A stretch of DNA of 64,000 nucleotides from NCBI RefSeq assembly GCF_965118895.1, contig NZ_CBCPJJ010000011.1:1-64000 (forward strand), written 5' to 3'. Source of the stretch: Rahnella inusitata_A. GTDB lineage: Bacteria > Pseudomonadota > Gammaproteobacteria > Enterobacterales > Enterobacteriaceae. A model generated the notes under the pieces. That model had not been told where the DNA came from, did no database searches, and saw nothing but the letters and a program-made list of their open reading frames with translations. The position numbers and the translations under genes were made by a program. Positions 24,742 to 32,944 of the stretch are shown here, in pieces (position 1 is the first letter of the stretch; every line of letters begins with the position of its first letter).

Positions 24742-25264
24742 CCAGCCCCCAGCACGTGAGTTCGCTTTCCTGATCACGCCTGATGACCTGACCAGCGCAG
24801 TTGTTCGCCCGAATTCGGCAATCTTTCCCACCGTCCCAGATCCAGCGTTTAATCTCTGCGCATGCTCCGAGGCGATCACCAGCGTTAATTTTGCGGTAGA
24901 ACGTCGAAGGGAAGCATTTCCCCGGGCCGATATTCCACGGGCAGAAGGAGGCGATGCCGACTTTCTGGGGAGGAGTAAGCGTTACGTGAATGTTTTTATC
25001 AACCCACGCCAGCGCTTTGGCCTGCTCGGCTTTGTCGATAGCATCGCACTGTGACCGCGTTAGCTTCATGCCTTTAAGTACAGGCTTGCCATTCACATAC
25101 GTCACGCCACCGCAGATTGTCCAGACTCCGCCCTGATCCCGATAAGCAATCAGGCTTGTGCCCTCTTTCTCATCCTGAAACTGGCTCATCAGGGTCGGTG
25201 CAGAAGCGCCAGCAGCGATCAGCGCCAGCATGGCGGCACTGAGCTTTGTCTTCAGTTTTGCCAT
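24734..25264 (-). CDS. SAR endolysin (R21-type lysozyme, GH24)
   Basis: 176 residues. The N-terminus (KLSAAMLALIAAGASAPTLMS) is a weakly hydrophobic, Ala/Gly-rich signal-arrest-release segment. The lysozyme triad follows as E34-x8-D43-x5-T49 (EGTSLIAYRDQGGVWT). It cleaves murein after release from the membrane. It follows the holin within three bases and overlaps Rz. Confidence 0.92.
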   Translation of the reverse strand: MAKLKTKLSAAMLALIAAGASAPTLMSQFQDEKEGTSLIAYRDQGGVWTICGGVTYVNGKPVLKGMKLTRSQCDAIDKAEQAKALAWVDKNIHVTLTPPQKVGIASFCPWNIGPGKCFPSTFYRKINAGDRLGACAEIKRWIWDGGKDCRIRANNCAGQVIRRDQESELTCWGLDE

Positions 25265-25266
25265 GC

Positions 25267-25536
25267 TCAGTCCTCGGTTTTATTAAATAGACTGCGCTTT
25301 TCGGGCGGTTGGTTAATGATTCCGGCATCCACTCCGCGCTCATAAGCTCGAGTGCGGCGCCAGTCAAAATAAGCACCAGTTATGTAGGTGACAATACCGA
25401 TAATGAAACCGCCGACAATGGCGATCTGGTTCCAGTCTAAATGCCGTAACCAGTCACTAAAGCTGCCAGCGCAGATGAGTCCCGCTGACGTGCAGTAGGA
25501 CAGACCGGAAGCGACTTTTTCTGGGATCATTTTCAT
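25267..25536 (-). CDS. Holin (class II, phage 21 type) with dual start
   Basis: An 89-residue protein with two hydrophobic segments (about residues 14-32 and 38-56) and a basic, acidic-tipped C-terminus. It begins M-K-M, so translation could start at 25536 or 25530. In phage 21 such a dual start gives antiholin and holin differing by a positively charged residue. GGAGG lies eight bases before the first ATG. Holin triggers lysis by membrane depolarisation. Confidence 0.85.
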   Translation of the reverse strand: MKMIPEKVASGLSYCTSAGLICAGSFSDWLRHLDWNQIAIVGGFIIGIVTYITGAYFDWRRTRAYERGVDAGIINQPPEKRSLFNKTED

Positions 25537-25655
25537 TTATCCCACCTCCCATTAGTTGAATGGGCTGTGTTTCAATGGTCATAGGGATTAGAGCCAAGAC
25601 CGCATGGTTTCATGAGGGTGAGGTGACTGATTGGTCGGGCTCTAAATTTGGGCAA

Positions 25656-25682
25656 TAAAAAAGGCCGCCCGGAGGCAGCCCA
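25656..25682 (-). terminator. Intrinsic terminator upstream of the lysis genes
   Basis: On the minus strand GGGCTGCC-TCC-GGGCGGCC is followed by a U-run. It lies between the 25701 gene and the holin. Confidence 0.75.
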
Positions 25683-25700
25683 ATGAAATTCGTTTACTAT

Positions 25701-25952
25701 CTAATCAATAATTCCGAAAGCCTTTGCCCATTCTTCTACCTGTGAGCGGTAAATAAACTGCACAGTCTCAGGCTCAGAAGGTCTAGGGCCTTTCACTGCG
25801 AAAACTATGCAGGGAAACTGCTGTGGCATCTGATTTAAAAGTTCTCTTTCCAACTCATCGGGCTCGAAAATAGATGGGAATTTATCATCAAATTGGAAGT
25901 ACTCCTTCTCCATCCACTGCCTGTATTCAAATTCTGTATTCAATACCTTCAT
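25701..25952 (-). CDS. Small acidic protein between Q and holin
   Basis: An 83-residue acidic protein (MKVLNTEFEYRQWMEKEYFQFDDKFPSIFEPDELE...). ATG 25952 is preceded by GGAGG at five bases; the frame to 25970 adds six residues without support. It is flanked by intrinsic terminators, so it should be read only by antiterminated late transcripts or its own promoter. No family recognised. Confidence 0.55.
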   Translation of the reverse strand: MKVLNTEFEYRQWMEKEYFQFDDKFPSIFEPDELERELLNQMPQQFPCIVFAVKGPRPSEPETVQFIYRSQVEEWAKAFGIID

Positions 25953-26106
25953 GCCAACCTCCCTTGTCAATGTCTACAAACAGGATAGCAGGCATCAGAC
26001 TACTGAACGATGATCAAGATCCACACTCTCATCCGTGTAAGATTGGGCAACGTGCATTGATAAATCCCTTATCGCTGCTGCTGTCCTCACAACCGAATGG
26101 AGGGCA

Positions 26107-26134
26107 TAAAAAAGGGCCGCCAATTTGGCAGCCT
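26107..26134 (-). terminator. Intrinsic terminator in the late leader (second)
   Basis: Minus-strand stem GGCTGCCAA/TTGGCGGCC with one G-U pair, then a U-run. It lies about 200 bases after the late promoter. The stretch 25953-26411 holds no gene, only this leader and its signals. Confidence 0.75.
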
Positions 26135-26270
26135 CAAATAATTTGTCAGGCGGTTAACGCCCGCCCACTACGGTTATGTATTTCATCACAACGAAAAGCT
26201 GCCTGTTTCACAACACGAATGTTCCGCGATACGGCTCAATTCGTCAGGCAACTTGTCGTTGCGCAGAAAG

Positions 26271-26293
26271 CAAAAAACCCCGCAGAAGCGAGG
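26271..26293 (-). terminator. Intrinsic terminator just after the late promoter (tR'-like)
   Basis: Minus-strand stem CCTCGC/GCGGGG (one G-U pair) with a TTCT loop and six U. It ends transcripts about 65 bases after the candidate late promoter, as lambda tR' does. Confidence 0.7.
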
Positions 26294-26343
26294 TTATTAT
26301 GTTTTCCGTGGGGGTCATCTAAAGAAATGCCCATGATTTAGAG

Positions 26344-26372
26344 AAATTACGCCAAGTTCGGACAAAATGCAA
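26344..26372 (-). promoter_or_regulatory. Candidate late promoter (pR'-like)
   Basis: On the minus strand TTGCAT, a 17-base spacer and TAATTT. It starts about 40 bases after the Q stop and is followed within 80 bases by a terminator, the arrangement expected for a Q-controlled late promoter. Confidence 0.55.
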
Positions 26373-26411
26373 GACTTATATTCAAACCACCCTATAAGAT
26401 CCCCGATCATC

Positions 26412-27194
26412 CTATCTACTTGTGATTCTGTGGAACACAGCATCAGCGTGGTTCTCTTCCTGTTCGCATTTGGTCACCAGCGACTCATACAGCGGTCGCC
26501 AGTTACGATTCCATGTCCTTTCATGCAGATCTGGCAGCAGCGCCGTAATCGCTTTATAGGCCGTTGTGCCGGGTGTCCGTTTGAATCCCCTCCCCTTGCA
26601 GCGTTCGCAGGTCTTATCGACCGGTGCGCCGAGCAGGCTGGATTTCTCTAGGTCACGAACGCGGCCGGTACCATTACAGCGACAGCGGTGAGAAATTTCC
26701 CCTTTCCCATTACAGTGTTGACACAGTACATAAACACGCTGGTTCTCTACGACTGACGGAATTTTCTCTTCTCCATCAGCACCGACATAACCACTATAAG
26801 TGGTCACCTCGTGCACCTTTGAGATGAGTCCCTGACCTTGGCAATGTGGGCAATCGCTTGTGCTTCCCGCAGACTGGCAATACTCCGCGTAAGCCATCTT
26901 CGCGAGGATCACCATGCAATGCGCCATCCTGCGGCCAGCTGCTTTCCCGACGTGCTTACCGGCGTTTTTCATCGCATAAACAGCAAGACGTTCAATAGTG
27001 CGCAGCCCATCTTCCTGACTGATGCCGTTTTTACCGAGGAAAGCCCCCATACCGAATTCAGCCTCTGCCTCTGCCATTCCCATACTGGCAGCGAGGTCAG
27101 GCCCCGAAAGTGAATCCGATGCAGTAGCAGGCGGCACGTTAGTGAACGTCTGGGTTTTAGGGTTGAACTGCTTAAGAGCGTTTTCCAGTTTCAT
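26412..27194 (-). CDS. Q: Antitermination protein Q
   Basis: A 260-residue protein with four CxxCxGxG-like zinc motifs (CPHCQGQG, CQHCNGKG, CRCNGTG, CERCKGRG) between residues 115 and 215, as in the phage Q family with DnaJ-type fingers. It binds near the late promoter and modifies RNA polymerase so that terminators in the late operon are read through. Position right before the late promoter and lysis genes supports the call. Its start overlaps the upstream gene by four bases. Confidence 0.85.
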   Translation of the reverse strand: MKLENALKQFNPKTQTFTNVPPATASDSLSGPDLAASMGMAEAEAEFGMGAFLGKNGISQEDGLRTIERLAVYAMKNAGKHVGKAAGRRMAHCMVILAKMAYAEYCQSAGSTSDCPHCQGQGLISKVHEVTTYSGYVGADGEEKIPSVVENQRVYVLCQHCNGKGEISHRCRCNGTGRVRDLEKSSLLGAPVDKTCERCKGRGFKRTPGTTAYKAITALLPDLHERTWNRNWRPLYESLVTKCEQEENHADAVFHRITSR

Positions 27195-27499
27195 TGAATG
27201 GTATCTCCCCTTTCAGCAGTACCGAACCAGCCCGGGTGAGCCCACTGAACGTCTGTTATCTCGTGTCCCGCATCCCAAAGGGTCAGGCTTCGCATCACCA
27301 TGTAGTGCATGAGGGGTTTCTCATGGTAGAGAAGGTTCTCCGGAAGAGCCTCCAGAAATTCGTCTATGGCATCAATAATGAAGCCAAAACATTCAAGGTG
27401 TTCACTGTTGCTCCTTGCAATATCATGTGCTTGTTTCTGGAGTTCCATGAAACGTTTTTTAGTGAACAGGTATGACATCTCACGAATCAGACGTTCCAT
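27191..27499 (-). CDS. Hypothetical protein between primase and Q
   Basis: A 102-residue helical protein (MERLIREMSYLFTKKRFMELQKQAHDIARSN...) rich in aromatic and charged residues. Its ATG overlaps the primase stop (TAATG) and its stop overlaps the Q start, so all three are translated together. No family recognised. Position suggests a replication or regulatory accessory. Confidence 0.6.
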   Translation of the reverse strand: MERLIREMSYLFTKKRFMELQKQAHDIARSNSEHLECFGFIIDAIDEFLEALPENLLYHEKPLMHYMVMRSLTLWDAGHEITDVQWAHPGWFGTAERGDTIQ

Positions 27500-29376
27500 T
27501 AGCAGGCCCTCGATACATTTTGCATTTCCCAGTCCATATCCACTTCATCCTGAGGTCTGTTGGCTAAATAATTCCAAGGTGTAGCACCTTCAACTTCCAA
27601 AAACTGGTGTGATCTCGGGTCAAGAAACGCGGCAATATCCCCAACCCACCCTTCGCCTTCGCGCTGCTTCAGGAGACGGATTAACGTTCCAGGCATCTGC
27701 ATAGCGGCATGGTCTTTATCTGTGAGTTCTGGTTGCTTAGGGTCTGCTTGTTTCTGAAGAGCAGTTTCCCTCGGCAAGTTGCGCCAGACGGAGAATAGAT
27801 TGTCAGCCATATCGGTAATTGCCCCTGTGCCTTTGACATCCATCTTTCCAGTCGGGACGTTCTCATCAGTTTTTCGGCTGTGCGTAACCAGAATGACATG
27901 GCAGCTGTTGGTGTTTTTGAAGTCACAAAGCTTGTCGATAAAGTCTTTCTGGCCTGATGAGTCTTCCTCAGCAAATCCGCATTTTGCCAAGTTATCGATA
28001 ACGAAAAGTTCGATACCATAGCGCCGGCGGGCATAAGCGAAAATCTCTAGCAGTCTGTCTGCCTTTGCCGTGCCGGTCAGATTAAACAGCCATAGGCGGT
28101 CGTTGAACCATTCGAAGGTGTGCGTAATCTCATCACGTTGAGGTTGTTTATTGCAGATGGCCTGACGCACCAGACGAGCAAGGAGTTTTCCTGGCTTAAG
28201 CTCAAGCGATGCAATGCAGGTCTTGATCCCCTGCGACATCGCATTGATCGAGATATGCCCTGCTAGCTCGGTTTTACCGTGGTTGTTGATGCCGTTCACG
28301 ATAGAAAACTCAGACTCTCGAAACTTGAAATTGCCGTTCAGGCGCTTCCAAGGGCTGATAAATAACCCCTCATCGCGGTTTTCAAATGTGGCTATGGTTT
28401 CCTGCAGGAAGTCGTAAGCAGAGCAAAGTTCTTCAGGATCGAAGTAAGCGGCAGTCTCAAGGCATTGAAAAATCTCATCGCCTGTCACGCCAGCGCACAG
28501 AGATTCGTTCACGTCTTTGTGAGGCAAAGTGACCAAGCGGCAGCGATGAGTCCCCAACCTGCGGGCGATTTCTTTCGCAGCTTCCAAGCCAACAGAGTCG
28601 TTATCAAGACAAAGCCAGATTTCTTCAAAACGATCCATATTGTGATATTCGTACTCTATCCACTGCTGTTTTGCGCCAGCGCCACCACCGAACGGAACGC
28701 TAAGCGCCGGGAAACCGAGTTCAGCGAAGGACAGACAATCAATTTCACCCTCGCAGAGCACTACCACACGTGAGTCGTGCGGCAGCACATGCCAACCGAA
28801 CAAACACGGCTCACAGTCGGCTTCAGCCATGATGACTTTTTTACCGTTTGGGCGCTCTGTGCTGATACGCTTGATCTGCAACAGCTCACCGTCGCGGAGG
28901 TATGGGAACGCCAGGGCAGGTAATTCACGATTCTCTTCGTGGAACCACACCACTGCGTCAGTTACCTTAAACTTGTCCACAGTCGCCGCACTGATGCCAC
29001 GACTTTCAAGGTATGCGTAGCAAGCATTCGCTTTTTTGACGCCCTGCTTCTTTGGTTTTGAGAATGTTTTTTTCTTCGTTTCGAAGTGCTGATCGTTTTC
29101 TTTCAGACCTAGCAACGCCTTCGCCTCGGACATGGCCACGTGCAATTGGCACGATTTAGTCGCGCACCAAAGATCCAGAAGATCACCGCTTTCGCCTGTT
29201 GAGAAATCTGACCACACACGCTTACCGGACATGTTAACTTTAAGGCTGTTGCCCTTCTCACCATCCACCGAGCCACATACCCACTCGTTCGCGGCCTTCT
29301 TGCCATTGGGTAGCAAGTACGCCACTACGCGCTCCACGTTGTCCCAAAGCTTCCCTGATAATTCATTCGGCGTCAT
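27499..29376 (-). CDS. Replicative primase/helicase (Toprim plus DnaB-like)
   Basis: 625 residues. N-terminal zinc-ribbon-like region, then Toprim with LCEGEIDCLSF and LCLDNDSVG (about residues 205-265), then a RecA-like helicase with Walker A INGINNHGKTELAGH near residue 360 and Walker B ELFVIDNLAKCG. The architecture resembles T7 gp4. It primes and unwinds phage DNA with the upstream O-like protein. ATG 29376 is chosen because GGAG lies seven bases upstream. Confidence 0.88.
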   Translation of the reverse strand: MTPNELSGKLWDNVERVVAYLLPNGKKAANEWVCGSVDGEKGNSLKVNMSGKRVWSDFSTGESGDLLDLWCATKSCQLHVAMSEAKALLGLKENDQHFETKKKTFSKPKKQGVKKANACYAYLESRGISAATVDKFKVTDAVVWFHEENRELPALAFPYLRDGELLQIKRISTERPNGKKVIMAEADCEPCLFGWHVLPHDSRVVVLCEGEIDCLSFAELGFPALSVPFGGGAGAKQQWIEYEYHNMDRFEEIWLCLDNDSVGLEAAKEIARRLGTHRCRLVTLPHKDVNESLCAGVTGDEIFQCLETAAYFDPEELCSAYDFLQETIATFENRDEGLFISPWKRLNGNFKFRESEFSIVNGINNHGKTELAGHISINAMSQGIKTCIASLELKPGKLLARLVRQAICNKQPQRDEITHTFEWFNDRLWLFNLTGTAKADRLLEIFAYARRRYGIELFVIDNLAKCGFAEEDSSGQKDFIDKLCDFKNTNSCHVILVTHSRKTDENVPTGKMDVKGTGAITDMADNLFSVWRNLPRETALQKQADPKQPELTDKDHAAMQMPGTLIRLLKQREGEGWVGDIAAFLDPRSHQFLEVEGATPWNYLANRPQDEVDMDWEMQNVSRAC

Positions 29377-29485
29377 TACAGGCTCCCTAAACGAAATTTG
29401 ATAAAACACCAGTCAACAAAACGCATCCCCACGATCCCGTGGTTGTAACCTGCTACCAGCAAAATCTTGAATTTGGTTTTCATCG

Positions 29486-30448
29486 CTAGCGACTCCCTCG
29501 ACGCAGTGCGTCGTAATCCACAAAAACTTGCGTTTCACCATCCTGCGCAAGCTGTCTGGAAGCTCCGTCAGCAACCGCAGTTGTTGATGCTGGTCTTTCA
29601 TCGTTCCAGCGCTCTCCACTCAGGTACGATGTCGGGAGGAGCTTATCCGTGCCAAATACCTGAGCCTTCACACGCCACCGGATGTCATCGGCGAGAGTCG
29701 TGGCAAATTTTTCCGGTGAATCACCGGTTTTGGCTTTGTGTTCACGGTACTTCGTTTTGAACGCTGACCTCGCCTTGACCTTAGTGTCTTTGCGAAGCCC
29801 TGCAATCCAAAAAATTGACTCGAAAGCTTGGTCCACTGGGTCTGGTTTTTTGTCATCGGTTTTGGGTGCAGGTAGATTTTCAGAATCAGATTGTTTCCCG
29901 CCGTCAGTCCGAATTTTTTCGGACAAAGTGGTTTTATCTTCTTCTTGTTCCTGCTCCTGTTCCTGCTCTTGGCTTGCAAGCCCCTTCGAAGCCCCTTCAA
30001 TGCCCCTTGGTGATCCCTCGATAAATTCACGTCGATTGGTCAAATGAAAATCACCTGAATACTTATCGTAAAACATTGGGAGGAAAGGATTATCAGGCTG
30101 TGCCTCATAGGTGTTTTGAACTCCCGGGCAACGCTTATCGGTTGGTTTCAACGACGTTCCGATCTGATGTGCCGCCATTTCAGGCACCCAAACCATCTCT
30201 GAATCGTTGTCATAGAGGCAAAAACCAGATTTGATAGCACTTGCAAGCCCCTTCGAAGCCCCTTCAATGCCCAATCCTGTTTCGTGAGCCATGTACATCA
30301 GGGGCATGTAATACATGCCGATCATGTTTGCGTGAGGGCTGGTCAAAAGGTACAGGGAAACAATTTGGCCTTCATAGCCAGAGCGTTTGAGCTCTTTGCC
30401 TGTTTTCCCTATCCAGAATTGAGGTGATACCTTTCCGTAATCACGCAT
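29486..30448 (-). CDS. Replication initiation protein (O-like)
   Basis: 320 residues. The N-terminal domain (MRDYGKVSPQFWIGKTGKELKRSG through VWVPEMAAHQIGTSL) is a conserved phage replication domain, followed by a Gln/Glu tract (QEQEQEQEQEE) and a variable C-terminal part. The peptide IEGASKGLAS occurs twice, near residues 60 and 150, encoded by an exact 33-bp DNA repeat. Lambda O carries its origin iterons inside the gene, so this repeat may mark the origin. Located between cro and primase as expected. Confidence 0.8.
   Translation of the reverse strand: MRDYGKVSPQFWIGKTGKELKRSGYEGQIVSLYLLTSPHANMIGMYYMPLMYMAHETGLGIEGASKGLASAIKSGFCLYDNDSEMVWVPEMAAHQIGTSLKPTDKRCPGVQNTYEAQPDNPFLPMFYDKYSGDFHLTNRREFIEGSPRGIEGASKGLASQEQEQEQEQEEDKTTLSEKIRTDGGKQSDSENLPAPKTDDKKPDPVDQAFESIFWIAGLRKDTKVKARSAFKTKYREHKAKTGDSPEKFATTLADDIRWRVKAQVFGTDKLLPTSYLSGERWNDERPASTTAVADGASRQLAQDGETQVFVDYDALRRGSR
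29973..30005. repeat. 33-bp direct repeat, copy 1, inside the O-like gene
   Basis: Identical to 30240-30272. It contains the sub-repeat AGCCCCTTC twice. Candidate origin iteron or recent internal duplication. Confidence 0.9.
30240..30272. repeat. 33-bp direct repeat, copy 2, inside the O-like gene
   Basis: Exact copy of 29973-30005, 267 bases away and in the same reading phase, so it gives the same peptide. The peptide here belongs to the conserved domain, suggesting this is the ancestral copy. Confidence 0.9.
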
Positions 30449-30450
30449 GG

Positions 30451-30690
30451 TTAATCAGCCTGGTCTGGATGTGGAAAAAGCGTTGGTAGGTCTGGCCTAA
30501 TTTGATGAGCTTCTACTTTGCCATTGGCCGCACTGACAATGGACATAACATAGTCAGCTTTCACTCTGCGTCCATTGAGCCAACGGAATACGGCAGGCTG
30601 CGATACACCACAAGCACGAGCGAGGGCAGCTTGCCCGCCTGCTTCTTCAACTGCTGTTTTAATGTGATCATTAACCATATTCATTACCAT
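30451..30690 (-). CDS. Cro-type repressor (YdaS-like HTH)
   Basis: A 79-residue protein with a helix-turn-helix (ALARACGVSQPAVFRWLNGRRV, residues 22-43) of the Cro/YdaS type. Divergent from cI across a 96-base operator region, so it should act as the lytic switch. The ribosome site is weak; ATGs at codons 1, 3 and 5 are alternative starts. Its stop lies three bases from the O-like start. Confidence 0.85.
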   Translation of the reverse strand: MVMNMVNDHIKTAVEEAGGQAALARACGVSQPAVFRWLNGRRVKADYVMSIVSAANGKVEAHQIRPDLPTLFPHPDQAD

Positions 30691-30780
30691 AAGTTATTGC
30701 AACATACCTCATGGTAGCACTTGTATAACTTATTGCAATAACTTAAGGTATTTGAACGTTAATAACTTAAGGTATAGATT
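30690..30780. promoter_or_regulatory. Right operator region with divergent PR and PRM
   Basis: The half-site ATAACTTA occurs at 30725, 30739 and 30762, and inverted (TAAGTTAT) at 30690; TTATTGCAATAA forms a perfect palindrome. For cro, TTGCAA (30733-30738) and TACCAT (complement of 30711-30716) are 16 apart. For cI, TTGAAC (30752-30757) and TAGATT (30775-30780) are 17 apart, putting the start of transcription at or near the cI ATG. Confidence 0.65.
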
Positions 30781-30786
30781 GGACGT

Positions 30787-31506
30787 ATGAAAACATTCGC
30801 TGAACGCCTGACATGGGCAATGAATAAGAACGGCATGACACAGGCCACGCTGGCTGATGCCGTAGGCATGTCACAACCATCCATCTGGAAATTGACGAAT
30901 GGAAAAACCAGCACTAGCAGGAAACTGGTTGAGATAGCTCAGGCTTTGAATGTAAGGCCTGAGTGGCTTGCTAATGGAGAGGAGCCAGCCGAGATTTCAC
31001 ATAGTCCTGAGTTGAAAGAACCAAAAGGAGCATCAGAGAAATCCGGTACTGGCATACAGGTGTGGGATGATTCCTCCCCCCTCCACGAAAACGAGGTCGA
31101 AGTTCCCTACCTGAAAGATATTGAATTAGCTGCCGGAGATGGCAGCTATTGCGATGAAGATTACAACGGACTAACTATGCGATTCTCAAAAAATATTCTA
31201 AGAAGAGTCGGAGCTAACACTGATGGGTCTGGGGTCCTATGCTTTCCTGCCAGAGGTAACAGCATGGAGCCAGTGCTGCCAGATGGAACTGATGTTGCAG
31301 TGGATTGTAATAACAAACGAATCGATGATGGTAAGTTATACGCAATAAATGTCGATGGACTGAAAAGGGTAAAAATGCTCTATCGTCGCCCTGGTGGCAA
31401 GGTTGTGATCAGGAGTTACAACCGCGAGGAATTCCAAGATGAAGAAACCACTGAAAATGCCCTGGAGATTATAGGTCGTGTTTTCTGGTACTCGGTTGTC
31501 CTCTGA
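30787..31506 (+). CDS. cI: CI repressor (HTH plus S24 self-cleaving peptidase)
   Basis: 239 residues. The N-terminal HTH covers about residues 5-55 (MTQATLADAVGMSQPSIWKLTNG). The C-terminal S24 domain has Ser159 in GNSMEP and Lys196 in GLKRVKML, with a likely Ala116-Gly117 cleavage site in LAAGDG. RecA-stimulated cleavage would induce the prophage. No good ribosome site is seen and the predicted transcript starts at about the ATG, so the mRNA may be leaderless, as from lambda PRM. Confidence 0.93.
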   Translation: MKTFAERLTWAMNKNGMTQATLADAVGMSQPSIWKLTNGKTSTSRKLVEIAQALNVRPEWLANGEEPAEISHSPELKEPKGASEKSGTGIQVWDDSSPLHENEVEVPYLKDIELAAGDGSYCDEDYNGLTMRFSKNILRRVGANTDGSGVLCFPARGNSMEPVLPDGTDVAVDCNNKRIDDGKLYAINVDGLKRVKMLYRRPGGKVVIRSYNREEFQDEETTENALEIIGRVFWYSVVL

Positions 31507-31529
31507 CCCGTGATCCTACTGCATAATAA

Positions 31530-31553
31530 ACCGGCTTAACGCCGGTTTTTTTT
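31530..31553 (+). terminator. Intrinsic terminator after cI
   Basis: Stem CCGGC-TTAAC-GCCGG followed by eight T. It separates the cI transcript from the left operon. Confidence 0.85.
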
Positions 31554-31632
31554 CATCCAAAATCAGAACGCACGGTAAAAACAAGAAATAATACCTTTTC
31601 AATCAACACCATAATTCATTAAGTTATTTATT

Positions 31633-31675
31633 TATAACTTATGGTATTGCAATAAGTTAATTCATCGCGTACCTT
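31633..31675 (+). promoter_or_regulatory. Left operator and candidate PL promoter
   Basis: TAACTTAT and AATAAGTTA, the half-sites seen at the cro/cI operator, are here arranged as an inverted repeat around GGTATTGC. TTGCAA (31647-31652), a 17-base spacer and TACCTT (31670-31675) form a promoter for the left operon, mirroring PR. Confidence 0.6.
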
Positions 31676-31706
31676 TAACTCATCGGCAAACAACGGAGCC
31701 AATGAG

Positions 31707-32003
31707 ATGACAGATAAACAAACCAATGTTCAAACAACTTCCTTCGATATTCATCAAAAGCTCAAAGCGGCCGATTCTGAATTGAGTTATTTCATGCCCG
31801 TATCAGGCCATAACGAGAATGCAACATACGTATTGTTCGCCTCGTTGTTCGATGTACCTGAATACCAAATTTATGAAAGAAATGAATTCGGCTTTGTCCT
31901 CGTGGATTTCTTTAACACATATGAAGAAGCCTGCACTCACGCTAAGGAGATCTTAGACAAATCTCCGAAACTTAAAAATTCAGTTTGCTTTTACAATAAG
32001 TAA
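31707..32003 (+). CDS. First gene of the left operon, unknown
   Basis: A 98-residue acidic protein (MTDKQTNVQTTSFDIHQKLKAADSELSYFMPVSG...) with a mixed helix/strand pattern. It holds the position of lambda N but lacks an arginine-rich N-terminus, so it is not a recognisable N antiterminator. AT-rich. Function unknown. Confidence 0.55.
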   Translation: MTDKQTNVQTTSFDIHQKLKAADSELSYFMPVSGHNENATYVLFASLFDVPEYQIYERNEFGFVLVDFFNTYEEACTHAKEILDKSPKLKNSVCFYNK

Positions 32004-32038
32004 GCAAACTCCTCCAAAATAAATCATGGAAAACGCTC

Positions 32039-32323
32039 ATGCCTAATATAGCTGATTTAATCATAGATATTGATGGTAAAAAATTAAGCAAAGAAGAATA
32101 TAAAATTAATTCGGATAACGCTGCCTGCGGAATTGACCATCTCGTTTGCGGGATGAAGGCTGTTGCTAATGTCATGTTCTGGGCAGCAGCAAATAAAGAA
32201 TATGATGATGTAAAATCAGATATGCAAAACATTAGCCTTTTACTTACCGCAAACATATCGCTTTTAGAAAAAATGCTCGAGGTCGAGTCTTGTGCAAATT
32301 TCAATTTGAGTCAGGGGAAGTAA
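32039..32323 (+). CDS. Hypothetical early protein
   Basis: A 94-residue protein (MPNIADLIIDIDGKKLSKEEYKINSDNAACGIDHLVCG...) with a long amphipathic helix around KAVANVMFWAAANKEYDD and another at the C-terminus. Lies between two left-operon genes with one base to the next ATG. No family recognised. Confidence 0.55.
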   Translation: MPNIADLIIDIDGKKLSKEEYKINSDNAACGIDHLVCGMKAVANVMFWAAANKEYDDVKSDMQNISLLLTANISLLEKMLEVESCANFNLSQGK

Positions 32324-32324
32324 G

Positions 32325-32609
32325 ATGGAAAATCTATGTATTAATTCGACTCTGGGTTCAACGCCCGTTAAAGCCCAGAGCCTGACCTTAAAACAAACCT
32401 GCGCCAGCGGATTAGTTAATAAGGCTGTTGCTGATACTAGCACAAGTGTATTTCTTTTTGCATCGGTTAAACGTTCGGACACCAAGGCCCAGCCAGCCAT
32501 GATCCGCGTCGTGGCATGTTCCGAACGAGAAGCGCGGCATGAGTTAGCAAAGGAATACGTTTTATCCCTAGCGGCCCGACTGCCAATGGAGGAGGTACGC
32601 TATGACTAG
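32325..32609 (+). CDS. Icd/Ash-like host cell division inhibitor
   Basis: A 94-residue protein whose second half (VFLFASVKRSDTKAQPAMIR, then ACSEREARHELAKEYVLSLAARLPMEEV) matches the Icd-like/Ash family of phage proteins annotated as host cell division inhibitors. Members are common in P4- and lambda-like prophages; the experimental basis for division inhibition comes from P1 Icd. It overlaps the next gene by eight bases. Assignment by motif memory. Confidence 0.65.
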   Translation: MENLCINSTLGSTPVKAQSLTLKQTCASGLVNKAVADTSTSVFLFASVKRSDTKAQPAMIRVVACSEREARHELAKEYVLSLAARLPMEEVRYD

Positions 32610-32787
32610 CGATATCCTTGTTCAAGTGAGGCATCAATTTACCGGGCGAATCATGCTTCATATCAAAGATGGGCAACTCGAGTCACACGAACCTTTGATG
32701 CCAGGTTATGCGTTGAGCACATTGCAGGGATTCTTAGAAATGGCGCAAACGGCAGGTTATGAAGTTAAAGAGGTGCACCATGAATAA
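32602..32787 (+). CDS. Hypothetical early protein (61 aa)
   Basis: A 61-residue protein (MTSDILVQVRHQFTGRIMLHIKDGQLESHEPLMPG...) beginning as two beta strands and ending in a helix (FLEMAQTAGYEVKEVHHE). GGAGG lies upstream inside the Icd-like gene, and start and stop overlap both neighbours. Function unknown. Confidence 0.6.
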   Translation: MTSDILVQVRHQFTGRIMLHIKDGQLESHEPLMPGYALSTLQGFLEMAQTAGYEVKEVHHE

Positions 32788-32944
32788 TTCAACTTCCGTA
32801 GATGTTGAGGATGCTTTAAGAAAAATTAAGGCACTGGCAGATGCTGCACAATACCTTACCTGCAGCGACGAAGAAAAGTCATTGTCCTTAGAGATTATGA
32901 ACATTATTTCTATCACTGCTGAGGCGGCAACCAAAAATGGATAA
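32780..32944 (+). CDS. Hypothetical early protein (54 aa)
   Basis: A 54-residue helical protein (MNNSTSVDVEDALRKIKALADAAQYL...). ATG 32780 has GAGGTG just upstream; the longer frame from 32759 lacks one. It overlaps the preceding gene by eight bases. No family recognised. Confidence 0.5.
   Translation: MNNSTSVDVEDALRKIKALADAAQYLTCSDEEKSLSLEIMNIISITAEAATKNG

Noticed and set aside
29413..29619. Minus-strand frame of 68 codons between the O-like gene and primase
   Set aside because: Mostly an out-of-phase copy of the O-like 3' end; no ribosome site.
29940..29972. Short CTGTTC/CTGCTC repeats as microsatellite or iterons
   Set aside because: They encode a Gln/Glu tract common in this replication protein family, so coding constraint explains them.
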